Positions 14,850 through 25,267 of a stretch of DNA of 62,000 nt are shown piece after piece. The notes under the pieces are model-generated. The model saw nothing but the letters and a program-made list of their open reading frames with translations. It was not told where the DNA came from and searched no databases. This stretch comes from Adiantum capillus-veneris (taxonomy: Eukaryota; Streptophyta; Polypodiopsida; Polypodiales; Pteridaceae), in assembly GCA_014529385.2 (NCBI GenBank), contig CM043955.1, forward strand, positions 152,446,140-152,508,139. The letters are read 5' to 3'. Position 1 is the stretch's first letter. Each line of letters opens with the position of its first letter. The translations under genes and the position numbers were made by a program.

Positions 14850-16640
14850 AACAATAGAGTTTTGAATATACCTTACCTTAATAATTTAAAGTGCAAGATG
14901 AATAAATTTAAAAAATACAAATAATATAATAAATTTAGTTCATTTGTATATACATACGCTCATAGAGTTTTTCTTGTGCCACATTGGGACTGTAAGAGAG
15001 GACTACAAATAATTTTCTATCTGTCCAAGTCCTCCTCCTCCTCATCATTGTCCATAGGTTCATACGTTTGATTACCCTGACTCTACATTTACCAAAACCA
15101 AATTAAACAAATTAACAATTAATACAATATTATTTGTTTAGACTTACTGCCTATAGAGATCTGACTACTGATTCAAATTGCTCGGGAGAGATGTGATGGT
15201 TCTCCAACAACCATCACCAAGTATCAAATTCTGTGTGCCCCTCTCGATACTTGACCATCTCTCTAGTTGGGCGATTCAGATTGATATTTTCCTAAGTTAA
15301 AAATAACAAAAGAAATTCATAAACTTTTTTTTTTTGTGAAAAGTTTTGGCTCCACTTTAAAAAAACTTAAATATTTGTCCCTTCAAGCTACTTTGCCTCC
15401 CGAACCATAGTGTGTGGGAGTTTGTCTGGCCCAAGCTTCACGCTGTTGTCTATAGGATGAGCCCATTGCACCTTGCTTTCCCTTTTCCTGCATGGCCCAC
15501 TCATACTCCGCATCTGCCATGTTGTGGCTGCGATAGCTCATGTTTCAATTTGCGACGTGGTTAGTCTTTCCGTGTCGTACCTTGATTGCATGTTTTTCAA
15601 AAGCATTTGGGAATCAAGCATGCAATGCTTTCTCGATGTATCGTGCATGATCAGGTTGCTAGTCTCTGAACTTTATAAAACAATTCTTATATGTCAAGTA
15701 TGTAAGAATATGAAGGTGGCATCGAAACGCCATGCCCTGTGCTGTACCAAAATCCACTTCCCCGCCATACATTACTCTATAGTAGCACCCATGCATGACT
15801 GGCACGGGTGCATTAGTATCCCCGTCCTCTGCACCTGGGGTGGTACCAATGAAGCCACAGGATCCCCTGCCACTCCGCCTGTCTCAACGCTCGCTGCCCT
15901 GAGACAAAAGTTGGCGCGCGTTTCTAGAAGAAGTGCGTCATTGATGCTTGGGTGAAACACGAGTGGAGTGGAGTTGCATGGGGCCTTGCGATGGAAGGGG
16001 AGTGGGACCCTCCAATGAAAGGGACGTAGGTCGGTAAGAAGGGACCATAGAAGGAGGTGACTTGGGTGCGAGGCTCTGGACATAGGGACTCCCTCCCTAG
16101 CCCCCTCATGGTGTGGTCTACTAAGAAAGACTGTAGGTCACAAGCTGTTTTGCTGAGTGTAGTGACCAAATAATCCCTCCGTCAAGTGTAGTGGCTCGTC
16201 TCGTAAAGAGATCAGCAGCTGGAGGTCTGGATCACCAACGAAGAAACCTGGGTAGATGGACCAACACCTTCGTAGTTGTAGGAGGTCCATGCCTGCAAAT
16301 AACAAAGAGAAACCTACACTCCTGCTCACAAAACAATAGCTACAGATAAGCTTAATTTCAATACTTAGACTTACTGCCTGAAGACTCGGGTTCACTAGAG
16401 GCGACATCCACCCTGGATAGGATCCCATCTGGGACGTGAACCAACCAAAAGAAGAATGTGATGGTTGCTCCCCACCAGATGGTCTCTCGTCTGACATCTA
16501 CATTAAAGGTTGATAAGTATCAAGGCCTAGTGCTACATCTATTTTGCATACCTCTACATGTCTACATTTAGTCCTCTCTCTACACCTAAACATACATATA
16601 CCTAAACCTAAACATACGTATTCATCTATCTCGAGCCTCA
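14850..16640. other. interior of the 14.6 kb CACTA-like element, no clear gene
   Basis: Several reverse-strand open stretches exist, but none gives a recognisable domain. Examples are about 16,138-16,497 starting MSDERPSGGEQ, one across 15,772-16,083, and a readable AEYEWAMQEKGKQGAMGSS near 15,450-15,520. By position they may be remnants of the element's second gene. I see frame breaks and no convincing splice structure, so I assign no product. Confidence 0.4.
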
Positions 16641-16652
16641 TCTTGAGGTAAG

Positions 16653-17376
16653 ATGCCTTTTGCCGGGGTTGTAGCAACACCCCCGAAGATGGATAACACC
16701 ACCCACCTTCAAAATGAAATTGAAAGACTCTGCAAGGAGAACGATGAGCTGAAACAAATATTGGTGGTCATTGAGGCTAGGCTCACCGCAGTGGAGAACT
16801 CCAAGACAAAAGAGATGGAGTAGATGGAAGTCAAGCTCAACAAACAAAGGTAGAGGTGGAGACCTCTCTCACCAAGACGGTCAAGAATCAAGTGCAAGAG
16901 GTCGTCCTCCACAAGATCGACAATCGTGTGGCATCCATGCTACGCAACAACAGCAACAAGATGATATAGCTCTCAATGTTCACATTGGTGGGATTCCAAG
17001 GAACTAGCAAGGTGAGGGGGATCTCAAGTTCCACGAATCCTTTGCTCGCATCCAATCAACAACCCACATGATACAGTGGGATCTTACCACAATCAACTCC
17101 CTTACACATGAACAACGTACTAACCATGCCATCATCACTTTCAAGACCAAGGCAGACCAAATCGAACTCCTCAAGCAATTGAGGCTTCTTAAAGACACCA
17201 AAATTTGGTTTGCAGAAGACCTTACTCTCACCCAACTCAAGCAGAAGAAGGTAGAACTACAAAAGATGCGAGAGGCGCGCAGTGTAGGAAAAGGGATAGT
17301 TTACCGAGGAGGCAATGCCATTATCCAAGAGTTTCGAACTCCCAAACCGGCTCCCCCCTCATCTACCCCTCCGTAG
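16653..17376 (+). pseudogene. LINE ORF1 (L1-type RNA-binding protein), decayed
   Basis: From ATG at 16,653 the frame reads a coiled-coil-like segment rich in Glu/Lys/Leu (IERLCKENDELKQILVVIE), then hits a TAG near 16,820. After frame changes it continues with NVHIGGIPRN (16,969-16,998), which matches VIGGIP in the other ORF1 copy. It then gives the RRM/C-terminal part: TNHAIITFKTKADQIELLKQ, DTKIWFAEDLT, LKQKKVELQKMREAR and YRGGNAIIQEF. This is the architecture of L1 ORF1 (coiled coil, RRM, C-terminal domain), which binds LINE RNA. At least three stops or frameshifts make it non-functional. It is followed by a LINE 3' end with no ORF2 in between. Confidence 0.75.
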
Positions 17377-17512
17377 GCTTTGTTCATTTTACCTTCTCTT
17401 TTTGTTCACCCCTCGCTAGACCCTCAGTCCTTAATTGAGATGTATCTGACAATGTACTGTTTTGTGTTCGGTCCCATAGGTCATATCTGACCTCCATGGA
17501 TGATAATGCAAT
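17377..17512 (+). mobile_element. LINE 3' untranslated end joined to ORF1
   Basis: About 100 bp after the ORF1 stop comes GGTCCCATAGGTCATATCTG, ACCTCC and GATGATAATGCAA, and then the TC array. The same 3' signature is found after ORF2 in the LINE copies at 13.6-14.3, 41.75-44.1 and 45.1-45.8 kb. Here ORF2 (endonuclease plus reverse transcriptase) is absent. The unit looks like an ORF1-only, non-autonomous derivative or an internally deleted copy. Confidence 0.75.
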
Positions 17513-17522
17513 CTCTCTCTCA

Positions 17523-17554
<32 letters not shown>
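17513..17554. repeat. (TC)n at the LINE 3' end
   Basis: An imperfect TC array (with one CACACTC interruption) directly after the LINE 3' signature. It is shorter and older-looking than the array at 14,350. Confidence 0.93.
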
Positions 17555-17555
<1 letters not shown>

Positions 17556-17907
17556 GTGCATCCATTTTTTATCTAGTAGACAACAATTCAATCTTTTGAT
17601 CATAACTTCATCATCTGAACTCAAATTTGGGTGATCTATAGCCTCAATCAAATAGTACAACGCCCTCTACGCATTGATGTAAAAGACAACAAAAATTAGA
17701 CTTATGGAAGGCATTTTTGTAGAGCAGCACTTTTGAGGTGAACAAATTTAGGAAAGTTGAATCGCATCTCTTATTGTACATACAATGTCTTCAACCAAGG
17801 TCCACAATCATTGTAGAAAATGATCCAAAAATCTCCTAGTGTGGAGATAGCAACACAACCACTCAACCAATAACATTGGAAACCATGATCCACAACCATT
17901 GTAGAAA
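17555..17907. other. probable 5' region of the split LINE
   Basis: No coding sequence seen. A short duplicated phrase (CCACAATCATTGTAGAAAATG near 17,800 and CCACAACCATTGTAGAAAATG near 17,890) lies just before the ORF1 start at 17,908. By position it is probably LINE 5' untranslated sequence, but no second intact copy of the 5' end is available to confirm this. Confidence 0.4.
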
Positions 17908-18378
17908 ATGATCATGGCAGACTTGGTATCGTTGCAAGAGATTGTAAACAAACAAGGTGAAGACTTACGTGCACTTGCAATGGAGAATAGCATGCTAAGG
18001 GTTCCTGTGGTTGAGAATGAGAATTTCAAGAGGACACTTGAGATACAAACAACACATTTAATGAATCTTGAAGAGGAATTCAAGGAATGTAAACACTCTC
18101 TTGTGGACTTGAATGCTTTGAAGGAGCACATGAGTAAAGTAGAGCATGACCATGTATTGACAGAGGAGAAATTTGACACCATGAGCCGCGATGTATGCAA
18201 CAGGAAAAATGTATGCACAAACAAGTATTGGGATTATGTAGGTGGTAGCAATGTAGTTTCTAATTCCTCCCTCGTGCATGTTATGGCTCAAACAAAGAAT
18301 GTTGAGAATGTGGATATGGAGGAGTTGAAGAAAAGGGAGCGACGTTCCAAGAACATTGTTATTGGTGGAATTCCTATA
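17908..18378 (+). pseudogene. LINE ORF1, 5' half (split by a copia element)
   Basis: The frame starts MIMADLVSLQEIVNKQ and shows a long heptad-rich, probably coiled-coil region (about residues 10-95, with NLEEEFKECKHSL and DLNALKEHMSKVEHDH). It then gives ELKKRERRSKNIVIGGIP, the entry into the L1 ORF1 RRM domain. At that point a copia LTR begins (TGTTACC at 18,379). The continuation is at 23,454 (REIRVASFSCH..., then AHRVGK and RPIVCPMPDETKKKI), so one ORF1 has been cut in two. In L1-type elements this protein forms trimers, coats LINE RNA and acts as a nucleic-acid chaperone. The copy is inactivated by the insertion. Confidence 0.8.
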
Positions 18379-18604
18379 TGTTACCATATACATGTGGTAG
18401 TGATGTGTGTGAACACACTTAGGATCATCGGGGCATTTTTCCCTCTTTAGGAGGTTTCCCCCCCCGTGCGTTGTATATACACCCATCATTCTAGGGCTAT
18501 CTATTTTTCCACTGCACACTAAGTAAAACTCTCTCTATTGTGTGCCTTGAGCTTCTTCGTCTTCTCCAAGCTATGTATATTTTCTTGCTACCCTAATTCC
18601 AACA
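18379..18604 (+). repeat. left LTR of the decayed copia element
   Basis: 226 bp, from TGTTACCATATACATGTGG to TTCCAACA. It has the TG...CA ends of copia LTRs and shares its sequence with 23,137-23,453. Confidence 0.88.
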
Positions 18605-18605
18605 A

Positions 18606-18621
18606 TTGGTATTAGAGCAGG
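18606..18621 (+). other. primer-binding site (initiator tRNA-Met)
   Basis: TTGGTATTAGAGCAGG directly after the left LTR resembles TGGTATCAGAGC, the usual copia primer-binding site complementary to the 3' end of initiator tRNA-Met. Confidence 0.8.
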
Positions 18622-18893
18622 TTGCATCCTCCCGGTCTTAGTCACCAGTAGCTCCAACACACGCCTACTCACTTTCTCATATTTCTGATTCGGGCTCATT
18701 TCAGCCTCCGTTTCCACTACATGCAGTACTACACAGGCTATTTTGTCATTTTGTGCAAAAATTTTGTCAGTGTTGTTTTCAACATAATAGGTCCCTTACA
18801 GTCTTCTACGGTTTGTTCCATATAGCACGTGTTGTTTCCACTTTGTTTCTCCTCTTTTTGAGCAGTTTTCACATTAGGTGCAGGCATTCGCCA

Positions 18894-19960
18894 TGGCCGA
18901 TAACAACACAAATGTGTTCAAGATGTTTGTTGTGATGAGGAAAAATTTGATGGGGATAATTACCCTATGTGGGCTTACATGATGCAACATGTTCTTGTGT
19001 CAAAGGGTGTTTGGAATATTGTGCAAGGCATTGATGTACGTCCTGGTCCTGAGGATGTAGGCGATGTTGAGGATGTTGTAGGTCTTGCTGCAAGGATTGT
19101 TGCTATTAGAGTTGTTTTGCCTACGGCAAAACAAGCTCGTTGGAATGTAAAAGATACACAAGCTCATGCATTTATTGCATTGTCTATGAAGTGCACTATT
19201 ACTCCTCACATTCGTTCAACAAAATCTACAAAACACGCTTGGGATATTCTAGCTGGTCTTTATGCAAGCCACAATGAGGCTAAAATTGCATTCTTGCCTA
19301 AAGACCTGGAATCAAAGTTTATGCATGAGTAAGATGACATGGACACTTTTCTTGCTGTTGTCAAAAATATCAATGAGCAACTTATTTTTGCAGGTGAAGT
19401 CATTCCAGACAGTTCCCTTGTGCAGACTATTCTTGATGCCTTGCCAGATTCTTACCAGACTTTTGCTAGTACTTGGAGACTTATGACCCAAGACTATTCT
19501 TGATGCCTTGCCAGATTCTTACCAGACTTTTGCTAGTACTTGGAGACTTATGACCCAAGGAAATCCTGAAGTTGTCAAGTTTGATGCATTATGCACATTC
19601 TTGTTGCAAGAGCCACTTTCCAAAAAAAACAAGACAAGATATCATGCAATTGAATAGGCTTTATTGCTGCTCAAAGAAAAGGTGGTAACAGTAATGCAGC
19701 CACTTCTCATTGTTCTTCTGCAAGTCAAAAATCACCTGCTCCTAATGCTTTTGATGGTAGCAATTTGTCTGGAAATTCTGGGGATAAGGGCAAAAAGAAG
19801 ATGTGTTGCCATTATTGTAAGCAATTGATCACTTGATCAAGTAGTGTCCTAAGTTGAAGACCAAAGACTCAAGAGGCTAAGAAGAAAGAGGGTGGTTCCA
19901 TTGCAAATGTTGTTTCCACTACAAATACAGCTATTGTCGAGTCTTTTGTGAAAGGATACT
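18894..19960 (+). pseudogene. copia gag, broken
   Basis: The frame starts at MADNNT (18,894) and after a frame change continues in 18,967-19,332 as WAYMMQHVLVSKGVWNIVQG ... AWDILAGLYASHNEAKIAFL. This is the UBN2-type gag of plant copia elements, which forms the nucleocapsid. Downstream, a 67 bp segment is tandemly duplicated (19,426-19,492 and 19,493-19,559). Because 67 is not a multiple of three, this shifts the frame. A CCHY-like remnant (MCCHYCKQ, then KCPKLKT after another change) near 19,800-19,860 marks the zinc knuckle. Not functional. Confidence 0.75.
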
Positions 19961-20484
19961 ATGGTTGATGTTGATGGAGAATGGCCTTTTAGTGCAGAGT
20001 GTACATATAATCATGTTGTCCATGATGCATGCATGTCAGTTGCTGCAGATTCACATGTGTTGTATTTTGATAGTGGTGCTACAAAGCACATTAACTCACA
20101 TCATGATTTGTTCACCTCTCTTGAGTCTGTCCCTCATGGAAGTTTCTTTTGTCTGTATCTGCACTTGCTAGACTTGGTCTTGTAGTCAAATTTGTGGATG
20201 ACAGATGTATTGTACATGATATCTTTTGGTGATGAAATTGTTGCATCTAGCATTTTATGTCATGGGCTATATAATCTCACTTTGTATGACAAGTGTGGAC
20301 AGAATTTTGCAAATGTAGTTGTGGATTCAAAGGCTATTTCAGATGCAAAACTTTGGCATGCATGTTTTGGTCATCCGAATTTTTCCAGTTTGCTTCGTTT
20401 GATGCGTTTGCAATAATTTGTTATGGTTGCTTCTTTGCCGCCTCTTGAAGCACCTGTCAAACATGTTTGTGAAGACTATATTTT
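19961..20484 (+). pseudogene. copia protease and pre-integrase remnant
   Basis: The frame 19,961-20,185 contains VLYFDSGATKHINSHHDLF, the aspartic protease site (DSGA) of copia polyproteins. After frame breaks, 20,192-20,416 gives LYNLTLYDKC and DAKLWHACFGHPNFSSLLRL, the His-rich half of the integrase zinc finger. The Cys half (VCEDYI..C) near 20,465 is degenerate. This is part of the old copia element. Confidence 0.75.
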
Positions 20485-21375
20485 GTGCTTAGTGATGTTT
20501 GTGGGCCCATGCAAACTCCGTCCTTGAGAAATTACCTTTACTTCGTGATTTTCATTGATGATTACTCCAGGCATGCATGGGTTTATCTGCTTAAAGCAAA
20601 GTATGAGGTTTTTATGTGCTTCAAACAATTTCTGGCTATGGTTGAAAATGTCTCAAAATGTACAATGGACACCCTCCGTTCCAATCGACGGGGGGAGTAT
20701 ATGTCTCATGAATTTAATGAATTTCTGGCTAGTCGTGGGATAAAACACCAATGTACATTGCCTTATATGCCTCAGCAAAATGGTGTTGCTAAGAGGAAAA
20801 ACAGGTCACTTACAAAAATGGCACGATGTATGGTCAAAAGTCAAGCTTTTCCGCATTCGCTTTGGCTTGAGGCCATCATGTGTGCCACTTATCTACTAAA
20901 CAAGTATCCTACAAAAGCTTTGCAGTCTATTAATCTGTATGAAGCATGGCATGATAGAAAGCCTTCTATTGAGCACATGTGTGTTTTTGGCTGTTTGGCA
21001 TATGCTTTGGTGCCACAAACAAAACGTAGAAAATTGGATGATAAGGCTGTCAAATGTATTTTTGTTGGTTATAGTGCTGAAAGCAAAGGTTACAAGTTGT
21101 ATCAACTGCAAACAAAGCGTATTCTGGTTTCATGCGATGTTGTGTTTGTGGAAGATTCTGTTCAGCCCTTGCTGTCATCTACTAAAGATAGTAATGTAAG
21201 CTCACATGACATTTATGACACTTTGTTGCCTCTTTTCCGTGGTGGAAGTTTGAATGTAAATTCCAATGAGGAAAATGTACAGCCTATGGGGGTTTCTGAA
21301 AATGTTACAAATCAGCTTATTACTGATGCAGATGTACATGTTGTACTTGATGAGGAAAGGGTTGAAAATGAGTAG
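20485..21375 (+). pseudogene. copia integrase core, longest surviving frame
   Basis: A 296-codon open stretch covers the integrase catalytic core: SDVCGPMQT (first Asp), YFVIFIDDYSRHAWVYLL, then TLRSNRRGEY, where most copia integrases have SDxGGEY. The second catalytic Asp therefore appears to be replaced by Asn. PQQNGVAKRKNR follows, in place of the usual VAERKN, so the catalytic Glu also seems to be Lys. The GKKP-type extension (AWHDRKPSIEHMCVFGCLAY..., KCIFVGYS) follows. Loss of two catalytic residues and flanking stops make it inactive, although the frame is still long. Confidence 0.85.
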
Positions 21376-21599
21376 GCTAGAGGTGTGCAAAAATGGTTGG
21401 TGCATACATTGTGTGACAGTAAATTGGATGCACCTTTGTTTAGTTGCACTCATTTAGTCTCTCGCCATGCATCTTATGCATCAGATTGTATGCTTTGGTT
21501 GTGTCTAGCTTACATGATGTTGAGGAACCTCTATCTTTTGATGAAGCACAGAATTCAAAAAATTGGATGGCTGCCATGCAATGAGAATATGATGCACTT

Positions 21600-23012
21600 A
21601 TAGAAGATTTTATGTGATTTTACTCTTGGCAAAAAGGCCATTGTTACGAAGTGGGCTTACAAGTTGAAATGCAAGCCGGATGGTGAGATTGATTGCTATA
21701 AGGCTTGACTTGTTGCAAAGGGCTATGTACAACAAAAAGGCGTAGACTATGAAGAAACTGTTCCCACTTTTTTTTTTTGCTCCCACTTGTCGTATGACTA
21801 CTGTGCATTTTCTACGTGCATTGGCATCTCATTTTGGTTGGGATATACATCAATCATACATTGTTACTACTTTCTTGAATGGTGACATATTTGAGGAAGT
21901 TTACGTAACGCACCCTCGTGGTTTTGTCAAGAAAGGACAAGAGGATAAAGTGTAAAAATGTAACAAAGCTTTGTATGGGTTGAAGCAATCTCCTTGTGCT
22001 TGGTATGAGAAGGTTGACACTCATTTGGTCAAACGAGGCTTTCGTAAACAGTCCAACAGAAAGCACATTGTATGTAAAGCGTGAGGGTGATGTACTTCTT
22101 ATTGTGGTTCTTTATGTGGATGATTTGCTGATCACTGGACCAAATGAGAGACATATTGCTGAATTTAAGGCTGTTTTGAATGCTACCTTCAAGATGAAAG
22201 ATTTGGGGTTGTTGCATCATTACTTGGGTATATAATTAAAGCAGTGTGATGCTGGTATTGCCTTGTGTCAAAAAAGTTACATAGATACATTGCTATGTAT
22301 GTTTGGAATTGAGGATCACAAACCTACTGCCACTCCCATGGATGAAGGTTTGAAATTGAGTCTTCATGATGTTGGTGATCCTGCAGATGTCACTCTCTAC
22401 CAAAATGTTGTTGGATGCCTCGTTTATGTATACGACATGAGGCCATATATTCAGTTTTCAGTCTCACAGGTCATTAGATTTATGCATAGCCTAAGGTCTA
22501 AGCATTTGTAGGCTGTCAAGAGGATTTTTTGCTACTTGAGTGGCACTTTACATCTTGGCTTGTCTTATCCCAAGGGGGGATCATTGCTGCTAGACTTACA
22601 TACTTTTTTGGACTCAGATTGGGCTGGTTGTTTTGACACACGTGTCCACAAGTGGTTGTTCACGCTTGGCAGCTCATGCATATCATGGTTGAGCAAGAAG
22701 CAACCTACTATGGCCACTTCTAGTTGTGAGGGTGAGTACATGGAAGTCTTCACATCTACATTTAAGTGTGTGTGGCTCAGATGCCTTATGGTTGATTTGC
22801 GTGTGTTGGATAGGACACTGCCAACACTGATAGTCAGAGAGCATTGGCAGTTGTTTACAAGGAACCCAATTTTTCATGCTCGCACAAAGCACATTGGGGT
22901 GCATTTACACTATGTCAGGGAGAGGCTCTTAATAGGAGAGATCAGCTTGGCTTATGTGCCAACACAGAACAACCTTGCAGATCTTTTCACAAAGGCATTG
23001 TCTTGTGAGTAG
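21600..23012 (+). pseudogene. copia reverse transcriptase and RNase H, broken
   Basis: Fragments in several frames give the RT: KAIVTKWAYKLKCKPDG near 21,640, then QQKGVDYEETV..., FLNGDIFEEVYVTHPRGF, KALYGLKQSPCAWYE, and YVDDLLITG with its catalytic Asp pair near 22,110. RNase H follows: FLDSDWAGCFDT near 22,605, then SSCEGEYMEVF, and HARTKHIGVHLHYVRERLL near 22,880, ending with NNLADLFTKALSCE. Several stops and frameshifts separate the pieces. The order gag-protease-integrase-RT-RNase H identifies Ty1/copia rather than Ty3/gypsy. Confidence 0.88.
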
Positions 23013-23136
23013 TTCGACGCTTTTTGCAAAGCTTTGGACTTACTCCCCTTTGTGGACTAATCATGTCCTCATGGCATGGCACTTCCCTTTACTCTATGTG
23101 CCAGCTCTTGTTCACGGAATCACTCCAGGGGGAATT

Positions 23137-23453
23137 TGTTACCATATACATGTGGTAGTGATATGTGTGAACACACTTAGGATCGCTAGGGATTTTTTCC
23201 CCTCTTTAGGAGGTTTTTTCCCCCCGTTACCTTATATATGTGGTAGTGATATGTGTGAACACGCTTAGGACCGCCGGGGCATTTTTTTCCCTCTTTAGAA
23301 GGTTTTTTCCCCCATGCATTGTATATACGCCCATCATACTAAGGCTATCTATTTTTCCATTGCCCATTAAGTAAAACACTCTTTATTGTGCGTCTTGAGT
23401 TTCCTTCATCTTCTCCAAGCTGTGTGTGCTTTCCTGATATCCTTATTCCAACA
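23137..23453 (+). repeat. right LTR of the decayed copia element, internally duplicated
   Basis: 317 bp. It is longer than the left LTR because the first about 87 bp (TTACCATATACATGTGGTAG ... TTTTTTCCCCCC) occur twice in tandem (about 23,139-23,225 and 23,226-23,315). It ends TTCCAACA at 23,453, after which LINE ORF1 sequence resumes. Confidence 0.85.
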
Positions 23454-23820
23454 CCAAAGAGAAATTAGAGTTGCCTCCTTCTCTTGCCATTGTAATATCT
23501 TCAAAACCCACTTTGGCATGTCCCAAGGTATGGTCTATGGAGCACATAGAGTGGGTAAGCAAGGAGCTCCTCGCTCGGGAGAACGGCCAATTGTATGCCC
23601 CATGCCAGATGAGACAAAAAAAAAGATTATCCTTCATAATAGTTGGATTTATTTGAGGGATACAAAATGTTTTGTATGTAAAGATCGTACTATTAAGCAA
23701 CAAAATATGCGTTGAAGGCATATGAGGAGAGGAATAAGAAAAACAAGAAGATCTCTCATGAAGAAAATGTGCCCAAGGAGGAGGCAAGTCCCTCGAGAAA
23801 ATAGGAATGCACGACCTATG
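23454..23820 (+). pseudogene. LINE ORF1, 3' half (resumes after copia)
   Basis: The frame continues from the break at 18,378: QREIRVASFSCHCNIFKTHF, MSQGMVYGAHRVGKQGAP, then RPIVCPMPDETKKKIILHNS and YLRDTKCFVCKDRT. The AHRVG and RPI motifs are those of the L1 ORF1 RRM/C-terminal domain. The frame stops at 23,715, and a Lys/Arg-rich tail follows in another frame. Together with 17,908-18,378 this would be a complete ORF1 apart from point damage. Confidence 0.78.
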
Positions 23821-23842
23821 AGGCCGAGTTACAATTGAAAAT

Positions 23843-25135
23843 ATGATTTTGGAATTGCAATGGATACCCATGGAATGCGAGGGTTGTCACTGATGAACTA
23901 ACAAGCAAAGCCGATGTTGTACTTCTTGTTGAAACTTGGGAGCATGATACACAAAGAATTAACGGCTTGGAGGATTACGATGTACGTTCATTGATGTAGT
24001 CAAAGAATCTCAAGCAACAAAGAGGACAATGAGGGGTAGCATGTATAATTAATAAAGGATTAGAAGATTTTGTATCAATTGCGAATGATGGCAAGTACAA
24101 ACTTTATGTATGGCTGAAAATTATGACACCAAAAAGAGCACCCATTTTTGTAGCTGGTTGCTACATTTCTCATCATGATTCCCCCTTTGATGTTTGCATG
24201 GATAAAGATCAACCATTTTTTGATTTAGAAGAGGACATTGATTATTTCATTAGCGAAGGTGATTTTATTGTCTTTGGGGATATGAATGATCGCACAAAAA
24301 CATTGCAACATAATACTCAACAATTTGATATGTCAAGGGAGTTGGAGGAAGCTCACTTGTACGATCGTACTTCAATGGATGAGAAAGAACGGATCACTAT
24401 GGAAAGTTATTTTTACACATGTGTAATAGCACAAGTATGTTGATTGCCAATGGTATATCTTTGTGCAGTGGAACCAATGGATTTACATGTAGAAAACATA
24501 ATGGGAATAGTGTGATTGACTATGTGCGACTCTCCGAAGCCATCATGTATTTCATACAGAGTTTTATTTTTGGCCAATGGACCTCAAAATCAGACCATTG
24601 GACCTTATGTATTCACCTTTCATGTGGAGAAGCAACTAAGCTTGATAATCTCAGCCAAAGGGAAGAGAATTTATCACTATGAATGGATTTCAAACGGACA
24701 CCAATGTACATTGAATGGTTGAGAAAAAGTTATGTATGACAAAGCTTCAATATGAAGCACCATTGAAAACTAAATGGGAAGCTTTCAAGAAAGTAATTTG
24801 TTCTTGTGTTGAAGAATGCTTTGCCAAGAAGCATGTCCATGGTATCAACAAAGATAGACCACACAAAAGGTGGTTTAATAAAGAATGTTAAGATGCTCAA
24901 AAGTCCTTGATAAATCTTGACGCAACTATGGAAAAAGAAAACTATCAAAGTCATTTCCATACATACAAAGCATGGATTCAAAAGAAAAGAAGAAGATGAA
25001 AAGTAAATCAATAATTTTTTCAAGTTCAAGAAAAGGCACATCCGTATGGAAGATTTTAGAGAAACTTGAGGGGCAAGTAGGTTGAGAATTTTGGTAACTT
25101 CAAGAATCTTGTGGATATGTACACACATTGTTGTA
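23843..25135 (+). pseudogene. LINE ORF2: endonuclease and start of RT, 3'-truncated
   Basis: Fragments in shifting frames give an APE-type endonuclease: WNCNGYPWNAR near 23,855, ADVVLLVETWEHD near 23,910, FVAGCYISHHDSP near 24,150, DFIVFGDMNDR near 24,265, and SVIDYVRLSEAI with SDHWTLCIHL near 24,510-24,615. These are the E-T, GDMN, DYV and SDH motifs of LINE endonucleases, which nick target DNA. The pre-RT region (LINLDATMEKENYQSHFHTY near 24,910, then NLRG near 25,058) matches the LINE at 44.05 kb (LIKLDATMDKDNYQSHLHTY). Similarity stops near 25,135, before the RT core and without the family 3' end. Not functional. Confidence 0.82.
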
Positions 25136-25267
25136 ATGTCTGTTGCCCGTAGAGGAGCAATAAGCATTACGGGAATGAATACCCTCACACTGCCTTACAT
25201 TATATGAACACCAAAACACATGAAGGCAGAATAGAAGACAAGTCACAGAAACAGAACATCGTCTTTT

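Larger units (their letters stand above)
18379..23453 (+). mobile_element. decayed Ty1/copia retrotransposon nested in a LINE
   Basis: The element has LTRs at both ends, a tRNA-Met-type primer-binding site, gag, protease, integrase, reverse transcriptase and RNase H in copia order, and a purine-rich tract (CAGGGGGAATT) before the right LTR. It interrupts the ORF1 of a LINE. Many stops and frameshifts, a 67 bp tandem duplication in gag and clearly diverged LTRs show that it is old. The 5 bp flanks (CTATA left, CCAAA right) do not match, so the target duplication has been lost or was never present. Confidence 0.9.

Noticed and set aside
18379-23453. 5 bp target duplication for the old copia element
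   Set aside because: The flanks CTATA and CCAAA do not match, so no duplication is claimed even though the LTR ends are clear.
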